A DNA stretch of 64,000 nt from Arthrobacter sp. GMC3 (GCF_002929305.1 NZ_PJIO01000016.1:1-64000), one strand, 5' to 3'. Numbered from the stretch's first letter, positions 37,040 to 46,971 are shown. Made by a program: numbers and translations. The notes: generated by a model from the letters alone, not told the origin.

Positions 37040-38833
37040 ATGGCAAAGCAAACAGTCTCGGACTACCTGCTGGCACGACTACGTGAATGGGGTGTGGAGC
37101 ACGTGTTCGCCTTCCCCGGAGACGGCATCAACGGCACCCTGGCGGCTTTTGGACGCGCGAACAACCAGCCGAAATTCATTCAATCCCGGCACGAGGAAAT
37201 GTCCGCGTTTGAGGCGGTCGGCTACGCCAAATTTACCGGCCGCCTCGGTGTCTGCATGGCAACCTCGGGCCCCGGAGCCATCCACCTGCTTAACGGACTG
37301 TACGATGCAAAACTTGACCATGTCCCGGTGGTGGCCATCGTCGGGCAGACCGCCCAGTCGGCCATCGGCGGCTCCTACCAGCAAGAAGTGGACCTGGTGA
37401 CGTTGTTCAAGGATGTTGCCAGCGACTACGTGCAATTGGTGACCGTCCCGGAACAGCTGCCCAATGTGTTGGACCGGGCTATCCGCATCGCCCTAGCCGA
37501 ACGCGCACCCACCGCGATCATCATTCCCTCGGACGCGCAAGACTTGGAATATTCGCCTCCCACCCACGCCTTCAAAATGGTGCCCTCCAGCCTCGGGATT
37601 CACTGGCCCACCATCACCCCGGACCTCGAGGGGGTCCGTGCGGCGGCTGCACTGCTCAACGCCGGAACCAAGGTGGCCATGCTGGTGGGTTCCGGGGCTA
37701 GGGACGCCCGTGAAGAAGTACAGCAGGTAGCCGAAATCCTCGGCGCAGGCGTGGCAAAAGCCTTGCTGGGCAAGGACGTCCTCTCCGACGAGCTTCCCTA
37801 CGTGACAGGCTCCATCGGCCTTCTGGGTACTCGCCCCAGCTACGAGCTCATGACGGACTGCGACACTTTGCTCACTGTTGGCTCCAGCTTCCCGTACACC
37901 CAGTTCATGCCCGAACCCGGCCAGGCTCGCGGGGTCCAGATCGATATTGATGCCAAAATGATCGGCATGCGGTTCGCGTACGAGACAAATATTGTCGGCG
38001 ACGCGAAAACCACCCTGCAGGCCCTGATCCCCCTGCTGGACCGCAAGGAGGACCGGTCCTGGCGCGAAACCATCGAGGCGAACGTCGCCCGGTGGTGGGA
38101 GACCATGGAGATGGAAGCCGCGGTGGAGGCGAAGCCGATCAACCCGATGCGCCTGTTCTCCGAACTTTCCCCCAGATTGCCGGAAAATGCCATCGTGACG
38201 GCCGATTCTGGGTCATCGGCTAACTGGTACGCCCGGCAGCTGAAGTTCCGTGGCAGTATGCGTGGTTCACTTTCGGGCAACCTCGCCACCATGGGCCCGG
38301 GTGTGCCCTACGGCATTGGTGCCAAATTCGGCAGCCCTGAGAAACCGGTGATCGTTTTCGCCGGAGACGGGGCCATGCAAATGAACGGGCTGGCCGAGCT
38401 GATCACCATCAAGCACTACTGGCAGGAATGGGAAGACCCCCGGCTGATCATCGCCGTCCTGCACAACGACGACCTGAACCAAGTCACTTGGGAGATGCGG
38501 GCCATGGAGGGTGCGCCGTCGTTCACAGAGTCCCAAACCCTCCCTGACGTCCCCTACGCGCAGTTCGCTGAACTGCTGGGGCTGCAGGGCATCTATGTGG
38601 ACAACCCTGAAGATATTGGGGCGGCATGGGAACGGGCCCTGGCAGCGGACCGACCCACCGTCTTGGACGTGCGCGTTGACCCCGATGTCCCGCCGATCCC
38701 GCCGCACGCAACCTTCGAGCAGGCATTGGACAGTGCCAAAGCGGTTCTCAAGGGCGATCAGAGCGCTTTGGGGTTCATCGTGGAGGGCGTCAAGACCAAG
38801 CTGCAGGAATTCCTGCCCCACAAGGACAGCTAG
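37040..38833 (+). CDS. Thiamine diphosphate-dependent enzyme (pyruvate oxidase/acetolactate synthase type)
   Basis: ATG 37040 has a perfect GGAGG site. The 597-residue protein shows FAFPGDGINGTLAAFGRA, the catalytic glutamate in SRHEEMSAFEAVGYAKF, the central FAD-like domain, and the ThDP motif FAGDGAMQMNGLAELITI with its later asparagine (LHNDDLNQVTWE). It is closest in pattern to PoxB-type pyruvate oxidases and related 2-oxoacid enzymes. In context it may handle a 2-oxo product of the GMC and SDR enzymes. Confidence 0.9.
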   Translation: MAKQTVSDYLLARLREWGVEHVFAFPGDGINGTLAAFGRANNQPKFIQSRHEEMSAFEAVGYAKFTGRLGVCMATSGPGAIHLLNGLYDAKLDHVPVVAIVGQTAQSAIGGSYQQEVDLVTLFKDVASDYVQLVTVPEQLPNVLDRAIRIALAERAPTAIIIPSDAQDLEYSPPTHAFKMVPSSLGIHWPTITPDLEGVRAAAALLNAGTKVAMLVGSGARDAREEVQQVAEILGAGVAKALLGKDVLSDELPYVTGSIGLLGTRPSYELMTDCDTLLTVGSSFPYTQFMPEPGQARGVQIDIDAKMIGMRFAYETNIVGDAKTTLQALIPLLDRKEDRSWRETIEANVARWWETMEMEAAVEAKPINPMRLFSELSPRLPENAIVTADSGSSANWYARQLKFRGSMRGSLSGNLATMGPGVPYGIGAKFGSPEKPVIVFAGDGAMQMNGLAELITIKHYWQEWEDPRLIIAVLHNDDLNQVTWEMRAMEGAPSFTESQTLPDVPYAQFAELLGLQGIYVDNPEDIGAAWERALAADRPTVLDVRVDPDVPPIPPHATFEQALDSAKAVLKGDQSALGFIVEGVKTKLQEFLPHKDS

Positions 38834-38835
38834 CC

Positions 38836-39939
38836 ATGGACTCCGATCCCGCCATCGAACGGCTTGAAGTCTCTGCATACCGGGTGCCCACCGATGCCCC
38901 CGAAGCTGACGGCACCTTCGCCTGGGATTCCACCATCATGGTCCTGGTCCAAGCCCAGGCAGGCGGCACCACCGGGATCGGCTTCACCTACGCCCCGGCC
39001 GCCTCCGCGTCCCTGATCACAGAACTCCTGGCACCCGCCGTCGTGGGCCTACCCGCCTTCGACGTCGGGCGAGCCTCCTCCTCGATGCTCCAGTCCGTAC
39101 GCAACGCCAACCGCCCAGGAACCGTCGGCTATGCCATTTCCGCGGTCGACTGCTCCTTGTGGGACCTCAAGGCCAGGCTGCTGGAACTACCCCTGCATCG
39201 GCTCCTCGGTGCCGTCCGGGACAAGGTGCCCGTCTATGGCAGCGGCGGATTCACCACGTACGATGACCGGCATCTCTCGGCTCAGCTCACCGGATGGGCC
39301 CTGGAGCAGGCAATCCCGCGAGTGAAGATCAAGATCGGCGAATCCGCCGGAACCCGGATGGACAGGGATGTGGCACGCATGCGTCAGGCACGGAAGGTGA
39401 TCGGGCCCGACGTCGAACTTTTCGTTGACGCCAACGCCGGATACAGTGCCAAACAAGCCATCCGCGTCATGACCGAGGTGAGGGATCTGGACATCCGGTG
39501 GCTGGAAGAACCCGTCTCCTCCGACAATCTCACCGGGCTGCGGGAGGTCCGTGACAAGGTCGATGCGGACGTTGCCGCCGGCGAGTACGGTACCGATCTG
39601 CTGTACTACAGGCGAATGTGCGACGCCGATGCGGTGGACTGTATTCAGGCGGACGTTTCACGGTGCGGCGGCATTACTCAATGGCTGGGCGTAGCATCTC
39701 TCGCTGAAGCGTACGGGCTGGAGATCTCCGGGCACTGCGCCCCGCACCTCAGCGTCCACGTCGCGGCAGCAACACCAAACTTTAGGCACCTGGAATGGTT
39801 CCACGACCACGTCCGCATCGAAACCATGTTCTTCGACGGCTGCCTGGACCCTGCAGGCGGGGCCCTCACTCCCTCCGCTTCGCCCGGCAACGGACTCAGT
39901 CTGCGCAAAGCAGACATGGATCCATACCGAATCGCATAG
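38836..39939 (+). CDS. Enolase-superfamily enzyme (mandelate racemase/muconate-lactonizing type)
   Basis: A 367-residue protein, 2 bases after the ThDP gene. It has the lysine pair VKIKIG (164-168), metal ligands Asp198 (FVDAN), Glu224 (WLEEP) and Glu250 (AGEYGTD), and a histidine at 300 (ISGHCAPH), so the barrel active site is complete. Such enzymes remove a proton next to a carboxylate, for example dehydrating sugar acids. Coming after sugar-oxidising enzymes, an aldonate dehydratase is plausible, but this is inference. Confidence 0.88.
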   Translation: MDSDPAIERLEVSAYRVPTDAPEADGTFAWDSTIMVLVQAQAGGTTGIGFTYAPAASASLITELLAPAVVGLPAFDVGRASSSMLQSVRNANRPGTVGYAISAVDCSLWDLKARLLELPLHRLLGAVRDKVPVYGSGGFTTYDDRHLSAQLTGWALEQAIPRVKIKIGESAGTRMDRDVARMRQARKVIGPDVELFVDANAGYSAKQAIRVMTEVRDLDIRWLEEPVSSDNLTGLREVRDKVDADVAAGEYGTDLLYYRRMCDADAVDCIQADVSRCGGITQWLGVASLAEAYGLEISGHCAPHLSVHVAAATPNFRHLEWFHDHVRIETMFFDGCLDPAGGALTPSASPGNGLSLRKADMDPYRIA

Positions 39940-40056
39940 GAATATGAACACCATCATAAAGACGAACGGGCTATGCGGGCCCGCTAACGGTGCGGCGTTA
40001 TGGTGGAGTTCGCACTCTAGAGCGTCTGAGCCTCGACGTGTATGCCAAGATAAGCC

Positions 40057-40707
40057 ATGAGCATTCAACGCTTTGACCGACGCGCCCACCGCTCACGGTT
40101 TCGGCTCGTCGTCATGTTTGCCGTTGGCGCAGTCACCGCCGCGTTGGTGGGCATTTTCGGTTCCTGGGACTACGCCCCATCCTTGGGGTGGGACGCCGCG
40201 TCGCTGACGTTCCTCTTGTGGGTATGGGCCATTATCGGCCGACTGGATCCTGCTGGCACCGCCAGGCATGCGGGCCGCGAAGACCCCGGGCAGGCCACCT
40301 CCGATGTGCTTGTTCTGGCGGCGACGGTCGCCAGCTTCGGTGGAGTGGTCTTGATTCTCTTGAACGCCGGTTCCGCCCAGGGCGGCATGAAAGCCGCCAT
40401 CCTAGGCTTGGCCCTGGCCAGTGTTGCGCTGTCGTGGTTCCTCGTCCACACCATGTTCACCCTCCGGTATGCCCGGCTCTACTACCGCGATCACAAAGGG
40501 GTGGACTTCAACGAGGAAACCCTCCCCCACTACCGCGACTTCGCCTACCTGGCGTTCACCGTGGGCATGACGTTTCAAGTCTCGGACACAGACCTGAAAA
40601 CCGACGCCATACGCTCCACTGCTCTGCGGCATGCGCTGCTCTCCTACCTGCTGGGAGCCATCGTGTTGGCTACCACCATCAATCTGGTCTCTGGACTCGT
40701 CCACTAG
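40057..40707 (+). CDS. DUF1345 membrane protein
   Basis: The 216-residue protein has about five hydrophobic helices and the DUF1345 signature RDFAYLAFTVGMTFQVSDTD, then RHALLSYLLGAIVLATTINL. The family is of unknown function. It stands alone. Confidence 0.85.
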   Translation: MSIQRFDRRAHRSRFRLVVMFAVGAVTAALVGIFGSWDYAPSLGWDAASLTFLLWVWAIIGRLDPAGTARHAGREDPGQATSDVLVLAATVASFGGVVLILLNAGSAQGGMKAAILGLALASVALSWFLVHTMFTLRYARLYYRDHKGVDFNEETLPHYRDFAYLAFTVGMTFQVSDTDLKTDAIRSTALRHALLSYLLGAIVLATTINLVSGLVH

Positions 40708-40807
40708 AATGTATGCCCCATCCAACCGGACCTGGTTCACCCGGACCCGGGCAAACCTGGGACGGTGAGGGCGCTGACAAGTCACTTCGAGGCCCACTAC
40801 TGTCGTG

Positions 40808-41146
40808 TCATCGCTCGGAATCGCCGCGCCCCTCCACCCACGTGGTGCCGTCGTCGTCGGTGTACATGACAATCTTTTCCTCGGATGGGCCCGAGGTCAA
40901 GGACCCTGTCGCTATGGGAGTGGAGGGCCCACCAGGGAGAATACTGCGCCTGTCCCAGCTCACACAGACCTTGACCGAACCGTTGTTGCCCCGATCGATG
41001 GAGGTCAGGAGGCTTTCTGGTTCGGCACCCATATCGATGAGTCTGTCCCTGTAGGACTGGGCGAGTAAAGGCAAGGTCTCCTCGGTCCACTCACCGGGAC
41101 CAAGAAGAGTGGAAATTTCCACCGGTTCTGATTCCATGTCCGTCAT
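40808..41146 (-). CDS. Hypothetical protein, paralogue of the one at 17043
   Basis: ATG 41146 has GGGAGA upstream and gives 112 residues. EPVEISTLLGPGEWTEETL near the start and KIVMYTDDDGTTWVEG near the end match the protein at 17043-17519 in order and spacing, but without the polar insert. This appears to be a two-part domain of about 100 residues, unassigned. It is soluble and converges with the DUF1345 gene. Confidence 0.75.
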   Translation of the reverse strand: MTDMESEPVEISTLLGPGEWTEETLPLLAQSYRDRLIDMGAEPESLLTSIDRGNNGSVKVCVSWDRRSILPGGPSTPIATGSLTSGPSEEKIVMYTDDDGTTWVEGRGDSER

Positions 41147-41419
41147 CGCTGTCTCCCAACATACATAACACTTCACCCTTCTTCTAGTTCTACTCCTCGG
41201 ACAGAGAAAGGTTAACGGAGCCAAGCAAGACGGCCGCAAGTTCTATCAGGAAGTGCCGGCAACACACTGCCTGGTCCCCAGCTCTCTTTCGAGTGGACGC
41301 AGGGCGAGCAGATCGCCGCCCCTATCTCTGAATCAACCAGGGTGACAAAATGGTAATGAACCCGTGCACGGTGGTGCCCGGTTCAATGGCGCTCGAAAGG
41401 CAATCCGATCAAGAAGGAA

Positions 41420-42226
41420 TTGAACGACGCCGCAGAGGTGGCGCAGGACGCGTCGAATTCGCGCGTCTTCATCATCGCCGCCCGTGCGGGTTTCGCCGTC
41501 AGCGGCCTCCTGCACATCTTGATCGGGGCCATAGCCATCCAGCTCGCGTTCGGCAAAACAGGACAGGCGGACCAGAGCGGTGCCATAGCTCAACTTGCCA
41601 AGCAGCCGGCGGGAGTATTCCTGTTATGGATTGCTTTCACAGCTTGCGTGGCACTGGCCCTGTGGCAGCTCAGCGAGGCCGTATTCGGGTATCGGCAGCT
41701 GGAATCCAAAAAGAAGCTCTGGAAGAAACTCTCGGCAGCCGGACAGGCCGTTGTGTTTGTGGCCATTGCTGTCACCTTCACCTCATTCGCACTTGGCCGC
41801 GGAAAGAATAGCGGTCAATCCACCAGCGACGCGACCGCCCAGATCATGAAAGCACCAGCAGGTCCGCTGCTGCTGATCGCCATTGGCGTTGGTCTCGCCG
41901 CCGTCGGAATTGTCTTTGGGGTACGAGGCATCAACAGGTCATTCAAAAAGCAACTATTGTTGCCGACGTCGGGTACTGCCCGCTCAATCATTACCGCCGT
42001 CGGCATGATCGGTTACGTAGCGAAAGGTATTGCGCTGCTCCTGGTTGGCGTCCTGTTCATCGTCGCCACCATTCAAGCCCGACCCCAGGAATCCACAGGA
42101 CTCGATGGCGCACTCAAGGCCGTGCGGGAGCAACCCTACGGCCCCTACCTACTGACCCTCATCGGCACTGGCCTGGTCTGCTACGGCATCTACCAACTCA
42201 CCAAAGCCAGATTCGCCCAGATGTAG
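41420..42226 (+). CDS. DUF1206 membrane protein
   Basis: The 268-residue protein consists of three similar units of two helices each, beginning ARAGFAVSGLLHILIGAIAI, then the middle and last (TAVGMIGYVAKGIALLLVGV) repeats, as in DUF1206. A TTG at 41420 is the only fitting start; the frame is closed by a stop at 41357 and the AAGGA site lies very close. Function unknown. Confidence 0.83.
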   Translation: MNDAAEVAQDASNSRVFIIAARAGFAVSGLLHILIGAIAIQLAFGKTGQADQSGAIAQLAKQPAGVFLLWIAFTACVALALWQLSEAVFGYRQLESKKKLWKKLSAAGQAVVFVAIAVTFTSFALGRGKNSGQSTSDATAQIMKAPAGPLLLIAIGVGLAAVGIVFGVRGINRSFKKQLLLPTSGTARSIITAVGMIGYVAKGIALLLVGVLFIVATIQARPQESTGLDGALKAVREQPYGPYLLTLIGTGLVCYGIYQLTKARFAQM

Positions 42227-42630
42227 CGGCAAGACGGCGCCGGGACCCGTTACCGAATGCACCAAAAGTATTCGCCAACCTCCTGCGGGACGAGCTGCCG
42301 CCGATGGTTCAGATCCAAATTCCGATGATTCCTTGCCCGAGAACCGACCGGCATACGGGGCGATCCACATTGGTTTTCCGGGCACACACCTTGCGGGACG
42401 ACGAGTGGGTCGCCCGCCATCGGAATGCCATCAATGGCTCCGATTGCAAGGCGGTCTCACCGTCAATAATGGCGAGCTTTTGGTTAGGCCTTATTGGGGT
42501 GGTTCCTGTCACGAGGTCAGTGACGAAACGGACGACGCTGCCCCTTCGATTAAGACCCGTCCACCGACAAGCCATCTATGACTCCGATTAATCCATTGAT
42601 ATTCGTTGCCGACTGAACAATACTCAATCC
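42227..42630. other. Intergenic stretch without a gene
   Basis: Short frames exist on both strands but none has a ribosome-binding site or recognisable product. It should contain the promoter of the DUF2975 gene. Confidence 0.4.
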
Positions 42631-43128
42631 ATGAAAGATTCAGCGATCGTCATACTTCGGGCATTCCTTGTCATGATCTTCCTGGGTGCATTTCTCGGAC
42701 AATTAGTTATCGTTCCTGCCTTCGCGAACGAATCCACAGCCGCATTTCCAGAACTCGCTTTTCTTGCCGCTCCTTATACGATCGTGGTCAATGCTGGCAT
42801 CGCCTGCCTCCAGGTCATGGGCTTGGCAATCTGGATCCTTCTGTCGATGGTCCAGCGTGATGTGATCTTCACGAGCCAGGCCTTTCGATGGGTCAACGTC
42901 ATCATATGGTCGGCCGCTGGCGCCACGATGCTCGTGTTGTCTCTTGGAGTACATCTACTTGGCGTAATGCAGGTCGGTGGGCCCGGAGTGCTGCTGGCCA
43001 TCGGTGGGGCCACCATCTGTGGAACGGCGTTCGTTCTCCTCATGCTCGTCATGCGTGGCCTGTTGCACAACGCCACCACCATGGAGAACGAGCTGGCAAA
43101 GCTTTACAACGTCGATATTGATGCGTAG
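42631..43128 (+). CDS. DUF2975 membrane protein
   Basis: A 165-residue protein with four hydrophobic helices and the DUF2975 pattern, including IACLQVMGLAIWILLSMVQ and SQAFRWVNVIIWSAA. In many genomes such a gene is followed by a small Cro/CI-type regulator; none is seen here. The C-terminal tail is acidic. Confidence 0.8.
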   Translation: MKDSAIVILRAFLVMIFLGAFLGQLVIVPAFANESTAAFPELAFLAAPYTIVVNAGIACLQVMGLAIWILLSMVQRDVIFTSQAFRWVNVIIWSAAGATMLVLSLGVHLLGVMQVGGPGVLLAIGGATICGTAFVLLMLVMRGLLHNATTMENELAKLYNVDIDA

Positions 43129-43479
43129 ATGGTCAAACGAATATAGTTCGTAGGCGAGAGCTCAGAGTCATCGGTAATTTCTATCGTGAAAATCCCAGCC
43201 CAGAGGAATGACCACGCCAATCCGTTGCGATTTTCGACACCCTGTGCAGGCTGCGGCGGCCAACCATGGCCACCAGTCGGCGTCCTCGGATGGATCTAGA
43301 GGAAAGCGCTCTAGCATCCAACGGCATGGGATGGTCAATGACCCTAATTGCCGTAGACCGTTCCCCTGCGGACCGCATCATCGAACCCGCGGCCACAGGT
43401 GACCAGGGTGGGTCAACGTCCCTGAGTCGAGACTTCGATGCGAGGACACGGTTGGCCGGGAGGTGTAAAGTTCTGGGGC
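43129..43479. other. Intergenic stretch without a gene
   Basis: Overlapping short frames on both strands lack support. The stretch probably holds the promoter of the VOC gene. Confidence 0.35.
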
Positions 43480-43911
43480 ATGACACTCATCTCAAGCACA
43501 GGCTTCGCCCACGTCCGCCTAACAGTCACCGACATCCGCCGATCCAAGGACTTCTACGACCGCCTTTTCGGATGGCAAGTGGCGGTGGACAATTCCGCGC
43601 AAGCCGAAGATCCCGGAGTGCGCCAGTCGCCGGAACAGTTCTACGGCGGCGTGATCTACCAAACGCCTCAGGGCACATTATTCGGACTACGCCCGGTAGG
43701 CACCGAGGCGTTCAACCCTGACGTCACAGGGTTGGATCACGTGAGTTTCGCTGTCGAATCACGGACCGCACTCGAGGCGGCCGCAACCGAGTTGGACAAC
43801 GCCGGGATCGAGCACGGCGAGGTGACCGATCTGACCGATGCCGGCATTGCAATCCTGTCATTCCAAGACCCCGACAACATCAACATCGAGTTGACTGCGC
43901 CCCTGGGATGA
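43480..43911 (+). CDS. VOC-family (glyoxalase/dioxygenase fold) protein
   Basis: The 143-residue protein has two beta-alpha-beta-beta-beta units. FAHVRLTVTDIRRSKDFYDR opens the first, with a metal-ligand histidine at position 10, and GLDHVSFAVESRTALEAAAT opens the second; FQDPDNINIEL near the end gives the last acid. It is a metal-dependent lyase, dioxygenase or binding protein of unknown substrate. Confidence 0.85.
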   Translation: MTLISSTGFAHVRLTVTDIRRSKDFYDRLFGWQVAVDNSAQAEDPGVRQSPEQFYGGVIYQTPQGTLFGLRPVGTEAFNPDVTGLDHVSFAVESRTALEAAATELDNAGIEHGEVTDLTDAGIAILSFQDPDNINIELTAPLG

Positions 43912-44335
43912 GCCGGTATCACCACCGTCCTGGCCAACGCAAACGGCGCCACCCTCAGCACAAGCAACCGACTTCCACCTTCATCCCAGGCAACGCTCGA
44001 GCGTCCCCGGTTGGCGATCCTTGGGTTCTTGCGGTGATTGCAACGCTTAGTGAATGATTGTTGATCGGGCGAAGTATTCAATCCTTTTCCGTCCGGATCT
44101 TTTGCAGGTCTTTTGGGCAGGGATGCAGGCAGGTGATTTCGGGGATGGCCCGATCACGACGTCGCCAACATCGCGCTGAGCCCAGGCACGAATCGGCCGC
44201 ACAAAGTTCCCACCTCACAGCCGTTGACGCCGCTCCCCCGGCACCGATGGATTCAACAGGGGCAACCAATCCTAACTTTCGGAATCCTGCCAGATCAATG
44301 CACCCCAGGTCATGTAGTAAAAGCGCCCACAGGCC
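43912..44335. other. Intergenic stretch without a gene
   Basis: Nothing supportable was found. Base composition shifts here towards the AT-richer accessory part that follows. Confidence 0.35.
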
Positions 44336-44528
44336 ATGAATAGGGTGACGGAGGAGAAAATTCCCCGCACTAGTAAGAAAGAGAGTCGCCAGGGACGAAC
44401 AGCTAAACGACTTTGCAGAAGCCCTGGGGGTCAACCCACTCCAGACCGCTGTAGAAGCCGGCGATCCCATTGGGCAGCTGATGGAATCCGAGTATAGAGA
44501 AGAGGCCGAAGACAAAGATGGCTCGTAA
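44336..44528 (+). pseudogene. Frameshifted small gene
   Basis: From ATG 44336 one frame reads MNRVTEEKIP; after a run of four C the sense continues in another frame as ALVRKRVARDEQLNDFAEAL, then GVNPLQTAVEAGDP, and ends at a TAA (44526-44528) with an acidic tail. Dropping one C restores a single 63-residue protein. The helical C-terminal piece looks genuine, but the family is unknown. It may be a broken gene or a sequencing error. Confidence 0.45.
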
Positions 44529-44647
44529 TCCAACCAAGTTCCTACGAATGGCGGTTGGTCACACGATCATACTGATCCTGACTATCCGCGGTGCCTTGCA
44601 GTTTGAGTACGGCTCATTAAGTCGGCGCCTCCAAGTAGTCTGAGGAC

Positions 44648-45451
44648 ATGACTAAGGACTATCTAGCGATACAAGGCTTGAGTGCTCCAATGGCCAGCGT
44701 TTCTCTCGTAGACAAGCGCATTCTTGCCAGCGGAATTCTCGCTAATAAGTCGTTCACTGATGCACTGGATTTCTCGAAGCTCATCCCCACCTTCGATCTA
44801 GGTACCAGTGCAGCGGTTAGCGGCCTGGCTAAGAGTATAGGTATTGGACTAACGATCCCGGCGTGGCAAAAAGAGATGTCCGCGCTGAAGCCCGTGGGTA
44901 TTTCAATCGCTTCGCTCATGCCTCAGTTGTCTTCGATCAACGCAGTGCTAGCGCATGATTTCACAGCCGACTTGAAACTGGCAGGTGCTTTCGACTTCAC
45001 CAGCGCAGTAATGAGCGCATCAGCGGGTATCACCGAGTCAATCTTGGGAACGATTAAAACCGCTTCAATTTTTGACATCCTCGACCAGGCCGAAGCATTT
45101 CGTGCCGAGATTGATGATTACGAGCTGGAGGAGCTCACTGACGAATTCTTCCAGCAACAGCCTAAACTCGCCACCGCGATCTCCGAGCTACCTATTCTCA
45201 TAACCCTCTCCCGCAACCAGCGCCTGGGGATCATCTGGTTTGTGCGAGCTGCAGTGACCTTGTACGTCGCCGGTTACCTCTTGAATCTGAGTGTCGAGAA
45301 TCCGTCGTTGCTCACAATTTTCAATGTTCTTGGTATTGGGGCAGGAGCAACTGCAGGCAGCTGGGCGGGACAGGTGACCGAGAAAGTGTTGGACGTCATA
45401 CCAACAGATGAATCGTTGGGCCCCGTGTCAGACTCGGACGTAATTATCTGA
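44648..45451 (+). CDS. Unassigned protein with C-terminal membrane helices, first of a pair
   Basis: A 267-residue protein I cannot assign. The N-terminal two thirds hold many small, weakly hydrophobic segments; then comes an acidic stretch (AEIDDYELEELTDEFFQQQP) and two likely membrane helices (IIWFVRAAVTLYVAGYLLNL and LTIFNVLGIGAGATAGSWAG). Base composition is AT-richer than the chromosomal-type genes. The stop shares a base with the next ATG (TGATG), so the genes are coupled. Confidence 0.75.
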   Translation: MTKDYLAIQGLSAPMASVSLVDKRILASGILANKSFTDALDFSKLIPTFDLGTSAAVSGLAKSIGIGLTIPAWQKEMSALKPVGISIASLMPQLSSINAVLAHDFTADLKLAGAFDFTSAVMSASAGITESILGTIKTASIFDILDQAEAFRAEIDDYELEELTDEFFQQQPKLATAISELPILITLSRNQRLGIIWFVRAAVTLYVAGYLLNLSVENPSLLTIFNVLGIGAGATAGSWAGQVTEKVLDVIPTDESLGPVSDSDVII

Positions 45452-45846
45452 TGAACGAGACGGTACAGGTAGAAAAGAAGTCCAAGCCTTGGCAGTGGCC
45501 AAGTGAGTGGGTCAGAGACGAAAAGTTCTGGCGGGAGGTGACTGCCCGCGCCGTATCGGGAGTTGTCGTTTTAGTACTAGCCGCCATTACTGCCTACGCT
45601 GCTGGACTCATAAAGCAACCACATTTTCTGCAGGGACTGATATCGACAATTTTTAGCATTTGCGTCTATTTGAGTCTTACCAGCTATTTAGTTAGGTCTA
45701 AAGTGTTCCAGTACCAGGCGGCTAAGCCTGCAACTAATGCTAGAACAATCGCCTACTGCCTCTTGTTCATCATCTGGCTTGTTGGCATGGGATTCTTCAT
45801 CTGGGCTGGCATCCTCACGGTGCAGGACTTCTACCGCTTCGAATAG
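45451..45846 (+). CDS. Small multi-helix membrane protein, second of a pair
   Basis: The 131-residue product has four hydrophobic helices after a charged start (WPSEWVRDEKFWREV): VVLVLAAITAYAAGLI, LISTIFSICVYLSLTSYLV, and IAYCLLFIIWLVGMGFFIWA among them. It is made from an ATG coupled to the upstream stop. The pair resembles two-gene effector/immunity or membrane-defence cassettes only in layout; no domain is recognised. Confidence 0.75.
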   Translation: MNETVQVEKKSKPWQWPSEWVRDEKFWREVTARAVSGVVVLVLAAITAYAAGLIKQPHFLQGLISTIFSICVYLSLTSYLVRSKVFQYQAAKPATNARTIAYCLLFIIWLVGMGFFIWAGILTVQDFYRFE

Positions 45847-46048
45847 ACGCACTGCTAGGACCGGCGAAAACCCATAAGGCCCCCCTCCCTTGCTAAGAAG
45901 GACTACGAGCTGACCCACACTTTACAACTTTCATCTGAGACTTTTCAGCATCCAAACCGACTCAGTGATGCGTCCGAACTACTTGTAAGCACCGCATAGA
46001 CCAGGTTGACGTTTAGGGGGCAATCAATCGGCGCCTGGATTTAGCGCC

Positions 46049-46124
46049 AATCAACGCTTGCCCAATGAATGACGACAATGCACCCACGGCGGCTTCTAGG
46101 CAAACAAGCTCGGAGTTCCCAATG
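46049..46124 (-). pseudogene. 76-bp relic of a homologue of the gene at 2325-3785
   Basis: This stretch matches 2661-2736 with 6 mismatches in about 77 bases. Five of the six fall on third codon positions of the coding (minus) frame. So it comes from a separate, diverged homologue that was under protein-level selection before it was lost. Neither side continues the match. Confidence 0.8.
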
Positions 46125-46196
46125 ATCATTTGGTCTCTTCGATCCATTGCCAGACATTAATGTCAATGCCGCGAAACGACATGCAACAATATCCTC

Positions 46197-46700
46197 ATGA
46201 CAGCTCGCTTGTACGATCTCTCCTCCACATGGATGTTCCCAAACAGCCAACGGGAAGTTTGGGACGTCATTGCCGATCCGAACATGGCATGGCCAGACTG
46301 GTGGCCTGGCTGCACACTGGCAAAACCGCTGGAGCGCGAACCAAATACCGGTACGTCAGCTGGAGAGCTGCTTCTTGCAACCACAGCCACCTTGAACTTC
46401 AAGGCATCACTTGGATACACGCTCTCAGTGTCCTACCATCCGACCTTTGTCGACAGCCCCCGTGAAGTCGTCTTTGACGCCGGCGGTGACCTTGCCGGCA
46501 ACGGCCGCGTTGTCCTATCAGCAGCTGACAATGGACAGACCCAAATGGATATTGAATGGCGGGTGAGGCCAACCAATCGATGGATGACCTTGCTCAGCCC
46601 TGTAGCGTCACCCGCATTCACCTACGCCCACGCAGCGCTCATGAAGCGCGGGGAAACGGGCCTCAGAGAATACTTGGCACGGCAGCCTAACAAGAAATAG
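46197..46700 (+). CDS. SRPBCC-family (polyketide cyclase/dehydrase-like) protein
   Basis: The 167-residue protein follows the START-like helix-grip fold: LSSTWMFPNSQREVWDVIAD with WPDWWPGCTLAKPL, then a beta-sheet and a long C-terminal helix (HAALMKRGETGLREYLARQ). This fold binds hydrophobic ligands in a pocket. Substrate unknown. Confidence 0.82.
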   Translation: MTARLYDLSSTWMFPNSQREVWDVIADPNMAWPDWWPGCTLAKPLEREPNTGTSAGELLLATTATLNFKASLGYTLSVSYHPTFVDSPREVVFDAGGDLAGNGRVVLSAADNGQTQMDIEWRVRPTNRWMTLLSPVASPAFTYAHAALMKRGETGLREYLARQPNKK

Positions 46701-46971
46701 CCAGTAATTATGAGCCCCGCCCCTGTTCAGCCGCCAAACACGGATTTAGCATGAATTACAGAGCGAATCGACACGGTCGCTGAAACTAGTCGAGGGGTCC
46801 ACGCATGAACGCTTGCCAGCACCACGCTGCGAAGTTCGCCGCTACGGTCTCCAATCTGGCGGCCGGGCAGGCGTCATGGACATGTCCCGCGAGCGAACAC
46901 ACTCGTTCGCTTAAAACCCGGCAATATGTCAACGGAAAGTGCTCGAGGGAAACCCAGGCAAAGGTCCTGCC

